A stretch of 37,939 nt of DNA from Flavobacteriales bacterium (GTDB taxonomy: Bacteria; Bacteroidota; Bacteroidia; NORP154), in assembly GCA_012965955.1 (NCBI GenBank), contig DTRK01000078.1, forward strand, positions 1-37,939, given 5' to 3'. The notes below the pieces were generated by a model. The model was not told where the DNA came from. It saw only the letters and a list, made by a program, of their open reading frames with translations, and made no database searches. Below are positions 27,934-34,695 of this stretch, one piece after another; within the stretch, counting starts at the first letter, position 1; each line of letters opens with the position of its first letter. The position numbers and the translations under genes were made by a program.

Positions 27934-29109
27934 CTATTTATTTTCATTTCTTACCAATCCTGGCTTTAATCCAGAAGGCAATCTTTGTGGGATCTGGGGC
28001 ATAAACCCCTCATCCGTTAGCGTCTCCAGGAAATCTACCAGGCGATCCAACTCTCGATCGCTGAGATCAGGTTCCCAGATGTGCCAGTGCAATTTCAAAT
28101 CCTCACCTTCAGGTACAGCATGGCCCCTGCCCTTGGTGTAAAAGGCTACTGTTTCCTTCAGCGTTTCAAAGGTGCCAGAATGCATATAAGGAGCGGTACG
28201 GGCCACATTCCTGAGGCTAGGCACCTTAAATCCCGCACGAAACTTAGGATCTGCATATGTCTTTTGTGCGCCTTGGTCCAGTGGGAGACCATCTGGCTCG
28301 GGTGTACCCAGCACCGCCACTTGCTGATTGGTAAACAACGGCGGCGTATGACACTCTGCACAGCGTGCAACAAAGGAGCGGAAGATGTTCAACCCCTCAA
28401 TCTCATTTTCGTTGAGCGCCTCATGATATCCATGTGCATAGTGGTCGTAGCGGCTATTGAGTGAAACCAGTGACGACTCAAATGCCGTGATGGCTGTGTG
28501 TACATCTTGTACGCGAATATCTTTTTGCGCTGACGGGAATGCGTCAGCAAACAAGCGACGATACGCTGGAATATTATTCAATGTAGCAGCCAGTTTCGCC
28601 GGAGTGTTACCCATCTCCTCCGCCGAATAAAGCGGTCCTTGCATCTGCTCCTCAAGCGTAGAAGCTCTGGCGTCCCAAAACAACGACTGTAAAAATGCTA
28701 CGTTCCAAAGGCTCGGTGCACCTCTTTGCACTATTGCCCCATCCATTCCAACTGCCCTGCCTTTGCCATCGCTAAAGCCATAATTGGGATCGTGGCAGCT
28801 ACTGCAAGCCAGGGATCCGTCAACAGATAAGACCGGGTCAAAAAACAAGTAACGACCTAGGTCAATTTGTTGGGGACTGAACCCATCACGTATTGCAGGA
28901 AGTCCTGTTTTCAACCCGCCCACTCCACTGCCCCGCAAGGATTCGTACTGCTGGTACATATTTCTGCACTTGCAGGCATTATCGTCGGTAAGTTCAAAAC
29001 CGGGAGGGCAATGCGACGCGAGTATTATCTGTTCGCTATCGCTTTGCACAGTTGGCGAAATAGCAATAATTGTAATAGCCAGGATGGTTATCACTCGAGC
29101 GGTTCGCAT
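27934..29109 (-). CDS. Di-heme cytochrome c peroxidase (MauG/CcpA family)
   Basis: 391 residues with a signal peptide (1-22). Two heme-binding motifs are seen: C102-x-x-C105-H106 (ACSSCHDPNYGFSDG, the peroxidatic-type first heme) and C250-x-x-C253-H254 (CAECHTPPLFT). The conserved TAPYMHSGTFETL near residue 310 is the typical distal segment of the second heme domain. An unusual N-terminal insert (about 31-60) has three further Cys (34, 46, 48) before the core. The enzyme reduces H2O2 or, in MauG-like members, oxidises a protein or organic substrate in the periplasm. It precedes the beta-helix/cytochrome gene by 12 bp; that cytochrome is a plausible electron donor. Confidence 0.92.
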   Translation of the reverse strand: MRTARVITILAITIIAISPTVQSDSEQIILASHCPPGFELTDDNACKCRNMYQQYESLRGSGVGGLKTGLPAIRDGFSPQQIDLGRYLFFDPVLSVDGSLACSSCHDPNYGFSDGKGRAVGMDGAIVQRGAPSLWNVAFLQSLFWDARASTLEEQMQGPLYSAEEMGNTPAKLAATLNNIPAYRRLFADAFPSAQKDIRVQDVHTAITAFESSLVSLNSRYDHYAHGYHEALNENEIEGLNIFRSFVARCAECHTPPLFTNQQVAVLGTPEPDGLPLDQGAQKTYADPKFRAGFKVPSLRNVARTAPYMHSGTFETLKETVAFYTKGRGHAVPEGEDLKLHWHIWEPDLSDRELDRLVDFLETLTDEGFMPQIPQRLPSGLKPGLVRNENK

Positions 29110-29131
29110 ACCTTGATTTTGAAAAAATTAA

Positions 29132-29146
29132 AGTATCGAAGATACT
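29132..29146. promoter_or_regulatory. Short palindrome upstream of the peroxidase gene
   Basis: AGTATC-GAA-GATACT is a 6-bp inverted repeat with a 3-base spacer, 23 bp before the peroxidase ATG. It could be an operator or leader hairpin; no known regulator consensus was recognised. Confidence 0.25.
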
Positions 29147-29181
29147 ATTTACATCGCTAACAACAGAGCATCAAATACGTC

Positions 29182-29207
29182 TTCACGTCACAACCCTGGG
29201 ACGTGAA
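29182..29207. terminator. Stem-loop after the endonuclease gene
   Basis: A perfect 8-bp stem (TTCACGTC / GACGTGAA) with a 10-base loop lies 20 bp beyond the minus-strand endonuclease stop. No T-run follows on the minus strand, so a weak or accessory terminator at most. Confidence 0.35.
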
Positions 29208-29226
29208 TATCTCCACAAGAAGCACA

Positions 29227-30225
29227 TTATGGATGCTGCCAGCACCTGCCAGAAGCGTTTTTCGTCTGACGTTTGCAGCGGGTGCCGGATAGTGTAGTGG
29301 CGCTGCAGCGCATGGCTGTAGCGTTCTTGCCCTGCTTGACTGATCTGGGAACCTGACTCTGATGAGCATGGCAATATCCATTCTGGTTCTTTGTGCGGTT
29401 GTGGCAGCGTTCTCCTGTAGCAGCAGCCCTTCCACGACATTGTTCAGAAGTAGCCGCTTTATGATTATTGGAGAAATTCAACGGCTTGAACTGCCACCTG
29501 CTGAGATCATTGCGGGATTCCAGCAATACCTCCAGATCATCAGGAAGTTCGGGGAAAAAATCTATCCCCGTTACGCTTTCTACATAATCAATCGTCACAT
29601 TATAAGTACTGAGCTTCCGGGCCCCTCTTTCATTGGGCAAAACAAATGCTATCGCCTTGACTTCCGGAGCGGTATAATCCAATATTATCTTGTAGTATCT
29701 AGGTGGTACAGTAACTTTATTGCCCCCGATATTATCAAGTGGCTCCTCCTTGAGTATTGGGCCGGTTACCACATACAAATGCTCGTTCCGCACTGCCCAT
29801 TGCCGTACCTGCTCTTCCAAACTCTTCCAAATACCGCGATTAAAGCCTGGTACTTGTGGACTCATATTGCTCATAAAAAAACTTTCAGACATGGCTTTTG
29901 CACTGAATTTCATATCTCCGGCAGGAGCCAAATGGCCACGATCATATCCAGAACCTTTATAATCTGGCAGCTCTGCTGAGCCAGTCGTTACCTGAGGATC
30001 AATGCGAAAGTCGTTGGATCGTCCCTTTGTACCTCCCGTGGCTTTCCTGGTAAGCTCGTACGCTACCCACTCTGCCTGCTCATGCTCTTCAGCATAGGAT
30101 AGAGAATAAAAGCTGTGCTCCACTATCTGCCCAGTTGTAGAGGTAGGCAGATAGTTAAAGGTCTGGGCCCATCCCCATAAGGGTATTGTCAGCGTCAGCA
30201 ATAATGTATGGATACGTCGCTTCAT
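29227..30225 (-). CDS. Secreted DNA/RNA non-specific endonuclease with two C-terminal Cys/His modules
   Basis: 332 residues. A signal peptide (1-20, ending GWA) is followed by the NUC1/beta-beta-alpha-metal nuclease domain (about 35-235) with the active-site motif DRGH at 95-98 (general base His98) and the metal-site region NMSPQVPGFNRGIW at 120-133. After about 255 there are two copies of a Cys/His module: C263, C274, C285, H288 and C307, C317, C328, H331. Each has the pattern C-x(9-10)-C-x10-C-x2-H with TG.RC and G.C..H, resembling the small zinc-type motif (DUF5763-like) found at the end of various bacterial and phage proteins. The tail is basic, so nucleic-acid or cell-wall binding is plausible. 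Likely degrades extracellular DNA. Confidence 0.9.
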   Translation of the reverse strand: MKRRIHTLLLTLTIPLWGWAQTFNYLPTSTTGQIVEHSFYSLSYAEEHEQAEWVAYELTRKATGGTKGRSNDFRIDPQVTTGSAELPDYKGSGYDRGHLAPAGDMKFSAKAMSESFFMSNMSPQVPGFNRGIWKSLEEQVRQWAVRNEHLYVVTGPILKEEPLDNIGGNKVTVPPRYYKIILDYTAPEVKAIAFVLPNERGARKLSTYNVTIDYVESVTGIDFFPELPDDLEVLLESRNDLSRWQFKPLNFSNNHKAATSEQCRGRAAATGERCHNRTKNQNGYCHAHQSQVPRSVKQGKNATAMRCSATTLSGTRCKRQTKNASGRCWQHP

Positions 30226-30305
30226 CTGATTTATAAGTCAAAAATAGTCTACGATATTACCATCGTAACGCTGTATATAAAAACTTGCCAACATGGAATT
30301 GTGGA

Positions 30306-30398
30306 ATGTTAGACGAGGATGGCATGGGTTTTCAAAAGGTATTAGATGTTTTGGAAGTTGAGGAGGTAATGATTTGTGCAAAACACAGAGATCTCTAA
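30306..30398 (+). pseudogene. Decayed fragment of a paralogue of the secreted protein at 32914-33681
   Basis: A 31-codon frame translates as MLDEDGMGFQKVLDVLEVEE... and matches residues about 75-105 of the downstream protein (LLMDENAKGFQKVLDVLELEE...). At DNA level 30 consecutive bases at 30327-30356 are identical to 33160-33189. The fragment ends in a TAA at 30396 and lacks a signal peptide and the C-terminal two thirds. It lies in the 294-bp gap between the endonuclease and the YCF48-like gene. The rest of that gap shows no convincing gene, although codons near 30436-30498 read as protein-like (KQADGYKDEIVSSKIRKW) to a TGA. Confidence 0.75.
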
Positions 30399-30519
30399 CC
30401 TGGAACAACGTACTTTTTATTTGAACTACCCTACCAAGCAAGCAGACGGCTACAAGGATGAGATAGTCAGCAGCAAGATAAGAAAATGGAGAAATTGAAT
30501 AAACCTTGGTAATTTCTTT

Positions 30520-31806
30520 TTACTCTATAACCAAAGGAGCTCTTTGCTGCATGGCATTATTACCCAGTTCAACAATATAAATTCCTGAACTTAACACAGG
30601 AATTGCAAATCTATTATTTAGAATACTTTCTCTAAATACTTCTTTACCAGATAAATCGGTGATTATGACATAGGCATAATCTATTTTCGAATTCCAGTTT
30701 AACATTGAACCAGATGCAACGGGGTTAGGGTAGAGGGTCAATTGATTTACATTCCTTTCAACCGGAGTGGAGATACTGGTAAAGCTACCATTCCATTTAA
30801 AAAATTGATTGGTAAATCCGGTGTAATACCCAGAATTAGAAGTTAGCTCAATGTCCAAGGCATAAGCCACACCTATAGAATCATTAAAACTCCATGAAAG
30901 CCCTCCATCTACAGTCTTGTAAATATGCACACCTCCAAACAAACCGTCAACAACTACAACTCCATTAAGTTCATCAATAAAGTCAAATAATACCAGTCCA
31001 GTATGTGGAATTTGAACGGATAAATCTAGGGTATCCCATGATACACCACCGTTGGTAGATCGATATAGTTTCATAAAATTACCTGATCCCCAACCCGAAC
31101 TTGCTGCGAATGAAGTTGAAGGAGAAACCTGGTCTACCGCTCCTACTACGGAGTACCAGGTCGTTAAATCTGTTTGTGTAAAAGTTACTCCACCATCAGT
31201 AGTTACAAACATACTTCCCAGGTACGCAAATGAGCCATCGTGAATTCCAATGATGCCGTTGTTGGCATCGTAAAAATCCATTGATTGGGTATTAAAATAC
31301 ATATTAGCGGGGCCAATGCTAGTGGTATCCCAGCTAATACCACCATCAATTGTGCGGTACAAGATATTTCCAACAGACCAAAAACCAATATTCTCATCAA
31401 TAAACTGCATAAAAGAATTCCCGTAACCGACAATAGTTGAATCAGGCGTAATGTTTTGCCATGAAGAACCATTATCGATAGTTCTATAGATAATACTAGG
31501 CGTTGCCAGGTTGTTCATATCCCTGTACACAGCAAAACCCACACTGTCTTTTGGAAAGCTCACATCCATAAAGTCCACGCCTGCAACCGGAGCCGGAATA
31601 GAATCCCAGGATGCACCACCATCGGTGGTCTTACTGAAAAATGGTGGATTCGTCATCAATGCGTAACCGATGTCATCTGTTATAAAGTCAAATTTTTCAA
31701 CAGAGTTATTTGGTGTGGTGTTCATCTCAGACCATTGAGAGAAAGCTGTACCGCGGAATACTGTCAATAATAGAAGAGCTACTAATATATGTGAAGTCGT
31801 TTTCAT
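30520..31806 (-). CDS. YCF48/BNR-type beta-propeller T9SS cargo
   Basis: 428 residues. A signal peptide (1-23, ending AFSQ) is followed by about six propeller blades with the repeated TTDGGASWD / TIDGGISWDT / STNGGVSWDT Asp-box, as in YCF48-like and BNR repeats. The type A T9SS sorting domain occupies about 350-428 (TLYPNPVASG, SGIYIVEL). Surface-exposed or released; no enzyme residues are recognised. It is divergent from the AraC gene at 31933 across about 125 bp of AT-rich sequence. Whether the AraC protein controls it is unknown but worth testing because of the shared intergenic region. Confidence 0.88.
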   Translation of the reverse strand: MKTTSHILVALLLLTVFRGTAFSQWSEMNTTPNNSVEKFDFITDDIGYALMTNPPFFSKTTDGGASWDSIPAPVAGVDFMDVSFPKDSVGFAVYRDMNNLATPSIIYRTIDNGSSWQNITPDSTIVGYGNSFMQFIDENIGFWSVGNILYRTIDGGISWDTTSIGPANMYFNTQSMDFYDANNGIIGIHDGSFAYLGSMFVTTDGGVTFTQTDLTTWYSVVGAVDQVSPSTSFAASSGWGSGNFMKLYRSTNGGVSWDTLDLSVQIPHTGLVLFDFIDELNGVVVVDGLFGGVHIYKTVDGGLSWSFNDSIGVAYALDIELTSNSGYYTGFTNQFFKWNGSFTSISTPVERNVNQLTLYPNPVASGSMLNWNSKIDYAYVIITDLSGKEVFRESILNNRFAIPVLSSGIYIVELGNNAMQQRAPLVIE

Positions 31807-31918
31807 AATTTTTGCGTTTAATTTATAAGCTAAAATTAGCCATGATAATCAGAATAGCGATAAGATATTTCTGACGTTTTATGGTAGATTTTTCACCGAT
31901 TTAAAACACAAGTTTTAG

Positions 31919-31926
31919 TATTTTTG
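31919..31926 (+). promoter_or_regulatory. Candidate -7 box directly before the AraC gene
   Basis: TATTTTTG matches TAnnTTTG 6 bp before the ATG at 31933, which would make the transcript leaderless or nearly so. It also overlaps the alternative TTG start at 31924. No -33 box is obvious. Confidence 0.3.
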
Positions 31927-31932
31927 AGTTGG

Positions 31933-32796
31933 ATGGACATCAAGAACGTCATACCGCTTCATAACTTTTCGGTTGATAACGATACTAGTGGAGCTTTTAA
32001 GTTAATCTCTCTTGAATCTAGAACAGGGTACGATACATCGGTTCCTCACCGTCACAATTACTACGAAATATTTCTGTTTGAAAAGGGTGGAGGGACGCAC
32101 GAAATAGATTTTAACCTTATTGCTATTGAGGATCGAAGCATTCACTTTGTTTCTCCAGGTCAGGTACATAAAGTGAATAGAGAGCTGGATTCCAGAGGAC
32201 ACCTTATATTGTTCAGTAGAGATTTCTTTTATTCAAACAGTATTAACCAAAACAGCTTATTCGATATTCCGTTTTTGAACAATAATTTTCCTGAGCCAGT
32301 TATCAATCTTACAGGATCTGATTATGATGAGATATTAAGTTTAATATTGAGCATGAAGGGAGAATACGCTAACGAACAAGAGTACCAGAGAGACGTTATT
32401 CAATCGTATCTAAATTTATTGATCATTAACTGTAAACGACTATTTGACAAGCAAGTAGGAGATATAGGGATATACAACAAAGCTTTACAGGATTTTAAAC
32501 GTTTGTTGGAGAATGAGTTCGATAAAAATCACCAGGTAAGTTATTATGCGAATCAGGTGCACGTGAGCGTAAAGCAGTTGAGCGCGATCACCAAGAAAGC
32601 GGTTGGTAAAACGGCTTTAGAGCTAATACACGATAGAATTATCCTGGAAGCTAAACGATTGCTAAGATATTCAGACCACAGCATAAAGGAAATTTCGTTC
32701 TTCTTAAATTTTGATGATCCTTCTCACTTTGGTAAATTCTTTAAGAGCAAACAAAATCAGACTCCAAAAGAGTATAGAACGGGCGCTGAATCTTAG
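31933..32796 (+). CDS. AraC-family transcriptional regulator
   Basis: 287 residues from the ATG at 31933 (a TTG at 31924 would add three residues). The N-terminal half is a cupin-like sensor (VPHRHNYYEIFLFEKGGG, FVSPGQVHKV) with a His-rich entry to the barrel. The C-terminal 95 residues (about 190-287) are the two-helix-turn-helix AraC DNA-binding domain (LSAITKKAVGKTALE, IKEISFFLNFDDPSHFGKFFK). The ligand is not predictable. The YCF48-like gene is divergent on one side and the unknown secreted protein follows on the other, 117 bp downstream. Confidence 0.92.
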   Translation: MDIKNVIPLHNFSVDNDTSGAFKLISLESRTGYDTSVPHRHNYYEIFLFEKGGGTHEIDFNLIAIEDRSIHFVSPGQVHKVNRELDSRGHLILFSRDFFYSNSINQNSLFDIPFLNNNFPEPVINLTGSDYDEILSLILSMKGEYANEQEYQRDVIQSYLNLLIINCKRLFDKQVGDIGIYNKALQDFKRLLENEFDKNHQVSYYANQVHVSVKQLSAITKKAVGKTALELIHDRIILEAKRLLRYSDHSIKEISFFLNFDDPSHFGKFFKSKQNQTPKEYRTGAES

Positions 32797-32913
32797 GGCA
32801 TCTTTTTGACAATCAACAAGGACGTAATAAGCTCATCATGACAACAGGATCACGGCAATAGGCACAGAAGAACGCACTGGACTGAGGTGCAAGCAAATCA
32901 ATCCAAATCGATT

Positions 32914-33681
32914 ATGAGGGACAGAGTTTATATTATCATGGTGTTGGCCTTAAGTCAGCTAACCCTATTGGCACAGGGGCCTCAAGCAATTTTGGAGCAA
33001 TACCTCGAACATATTGCCAATAAATCATACGCCGAAGCTACTAAGCTGCAAACGGAGAACGCCACCGTAAGGATCGCCCTATCTGCGTCCGAACTGGGAA
33101 AGTCCGAAGGCTTAGGAAAGGAAGTCGCCGTGCATCTGTTGATGGACGAGAATGCCAAAGGTTTTCAAAAGGTATTAGATGTTTTGGAATTGGAGGAGGA
33201 AGCAATGATACGCGCAAAATATGAATCTGGTATCAGCCAGGCCTTTTACCTTATTAGAAAAGAAGGGAAGTGGTATGTGGCAGCGCCCAAAGAAGTGGAG
33301 AAAACCGGGCGCTACTACATTTCCTGTATGGACGGGGAAAAAGAAGTGATATTTGCTGAATCTGAGTTGAACCCTGACCAGATCTTTAGAGATGAGAACC
33401 TCAATATTGCCTATACACTTTCCATGAAAGAGGTGGATATGCTAAAGAAAGACTCGTACGCATACATTATGATGGCTGGAAAGCTAATGACGCTCACGAT
33501 CGGAGAAGTGTCTGATAAAACCGGGCGTTCCATAGAGGCAGAGAAAATTGAAGGACGAATAACACGTGCTGAACTCATCCAACGGAGTTCTTCTTCTACC
33601 TTATACCGTTTTGATGGCACATTCCATGGAGAACGATTCGATAACGGTAAGTTCTCCGTGTCTTATGAGGTGAAAAAGTAG
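32914..33681 (+). CDS. Secreted protein of unknown function (NTF2/DUF4878-like N-terminus suspected)
   Basis: 255 residues from the ATG at 32914, where a signal peptide begins (MRDRVYIIMVLALSQ, ending LLAQG); a GTG at 32887 would put nine polar residues before it and is disfavoured. The first half has the pattern of the DUF4878/SnoaL-like fold (QAILEQYLEHIANKSYAEA at the start, then EGKWYV near 135), but this is a weak pattern call. The rest (about 140-255) is beta-rich with Lys/Glu; no catalytic motif is seen. No T9SS sorting domain, so periplasmic or otherwise secreted. A truncated relative lies at 30306-30398. Confidence 0.75.
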   Translation: MRDRVYIIMVLALSQLTLLAQGPQAILEQYLEHIANKSYAEATKLQTENATVRIALSASELGKSEGLGKEVAVHLLMDENAKGFQKVLDVLELEEEAMIRAKYESGISQAFYLIRKEGKWYVAAPKEVEKTGRYYISCMDGEKEVIFAESELNPDQIFRDENLNIAYTLSMKEVDMLKKDSYAYIMMAGKLMTLTIGEVSDKTGRSIEAEKIEGRITRAELIQRSSSSTLYRFDGTFHGERFDNGKFSVSYEVKK

Positions 33682-33743
33682 CTACCTCTAAATTCCAGAA
33701 CCTCAATTACCTGACTATTTCTACGGACAACCTTAACCCCGGT

Positions 33744-33792
33744 TTACCTCCTGGGGACTTGTGGACATATAGTTGAAGTGGGCAGGAGGTAA
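33744..33792. repeat. Inverted repeat with 10-bp arms; the same 10-mer recurs at 34648-34657
   Basis: TTACCTCCTG at 33744-33753 and its exact complement CAGGAGGTAA at 33783-33792, separated by 29 bases, lie in the 282-bp gap before the SiaC-family gene. A third copy, CAGGAGGTAA, lies at 34648-34657 at the start of the broken Cys-rich peptide gene. The rest of the gap holds a TAnnTTTG-like box at 33873-33880 besides the one listed. Confidence 0.45.
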
Positions 33793-33937
33793 TTGTATAG
33801 TAGGTTGCTTGTTTCAATGAACTACGTTGAAGAAGTTCGGAAGATTAATTTAGCTTTTGCCGTTGGTTTTGGTATTTTTGACTTTGCTGCCGTAGGCAGC
33901 TATAGATGGTAATTAGATAAATTCCCTCAGCTTTTTC

Positions 33938-33945
33938 TATTTTTG
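33938..33945 (+). promoter_or_regulatory. Candidate -7 box for the SiaC-family gene
   Basis: TATTTTTG matches TAnnTTTG 18 bp before the ATG at 33964. The -33 position is poor. An identical box lies 65 bp upstream at 33873-33880. Confidence 0.35.
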
Positions 33946-33963
33946 GTTTAAATTGTTTGGCAC

Positions 33964-34335
33964 ATGGAAGATTTGTTAATCGAGGGAACTGAGGAGACTC
34001 CAACGGTTCATCTGCAAGTAGGAGGTGAACTTAGCTTGAGCGGAAATTCATATCCTGAGGATGCGCTGGAGTTTTATTCACCCTTATTAAGTTGGTTGGA
34101 TGAATATAGGAACAGTCCGGCAGATAGTACCATAACGACCTTCAATATCTCCTACTTCAATTCCGCATCTACAATGCCGTTGTTAAAGATCCTCTCTGCT
34201 TTAGAGGTTATGCATAAAGCTGGCAATAAAGTTCAAGTCATCTGGAGACATGCTGTTGGCGACACGCTCATGGCCGACAAAGCTGAAGAGATGAGTTCCT
34301 TGGTTGAGCTGCCTTTTGAGATTAGAGGGGAGTAG
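33964..34335 (+). CDS. SiaC-family (DUF1987) regulatory phosphoprotein
   Basis: 123 residues, the family's usual length. The pattern of SiaC is clear: ETPTVHL near the start, GNSYPEDALEFYSPLLSWL at about 27-45, and the phospho-site loop YFNSASTMPLLKIL at 64-77, where family members carry the Ser/Thr that is phosphorylated (consensus NTSS). It ends with VIWRHAVGDTLMADKAEEM and PFE. In Pseudomonas, SiaC is phosphorylated by kinase SiaB and dephosphorylated by phosphatase SiaA and, unphosphorylated, activates the diguanylate cyclase SiaD. Here no SiaA, SiaB or cyclase gene is adjacent, so its partners are elsewhere or different. Confidence 0.85.
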   Translation: MEDLLIEGTEETPTVHLQVGGELSLSGNSYPEDALEFYSPLLSWLDEYRNSPADSTITTFNISYFNSASTMPLLKILSALEVMHKAGNKVQVIWRHAVGDTLMADKAEEMSSLVELPFEIRGE

Positions 34336-34423
34336 GTTTGCTTCAAGGTTAAGAGAGAGTTTAAAATAACAAAGTCGCTCACGTGACGAGACTTCGATTT
34401 TTTTGAACCTCTATTTCCCTGCC

Positions 34424-34648
34424 TTAGCCTTTCCCTTGGGAGCATTTCTTAATGCAGCACTTCTCTTCGCAGTTTGAGGCACTGCATTTCCTGGCCTGCT
34501 TACAGCAAGACTTCTTGCAAGTTTTGCCTGCCTCTATCTTGAAGGTGTTGTTCCTGGAAGGGTTATGATTTTTTTACTGTGCTATTGCGGAGTTGAAACT
34601 GAATGTTCCCTGACCTATGAATAATATAGTGGTGGATAGCTCTTTCAC
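34424..34648 (-). pseudogene. Small Cys-rich secreted peptide gene with an in-frame TAA
   Basis: One minus-strand frame reads from GTG 34648 through a signal-peptide-like stretch (VKELSTTILFIGQGTFSFNS, then AIAQ) to a TAA at 34574-34576. It continues in the same frame for 49 codons to TAA 34424. The second half is Lys- and Cys-rich: eight Cys in 26 residues in the order C-x3-CC-x5-C-x4-C-x3-CC-x3-C. The stop falls exactly where the signal peptide would be cleaved. Intact, it would be a 73-residue precursor of a secreted, disulfide-rich or metal-binding peptide. The start is also doubtful (GTG, no ATG nearby). It is either a dead gene or a sequence error. It fills most of the 360-bp gap between the SiaC-family gene and the next T9SS cargo. 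Confidence 0.5.
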
Positions 34649-34695
34649 AGGAGGTAAGTTTAGTGTTCTTTTTGACACAAATCGAAGAGAGCGGT

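Noticed and set aside
29157-29440. Minus-strand ORFs of 85-92 codons at the end of the endonuclease gene
   Set aside because: They overlap the Cys/His tail in other frames; the endonuclease frame has the recurrent motif and explains the region.
30238-30441. Minus-strand ORF of 67 codons in the gap after the endonuclease gene
   Set aside because: It lies opposite the decayed plus-strand paralogue fragment and has no recognisable features.
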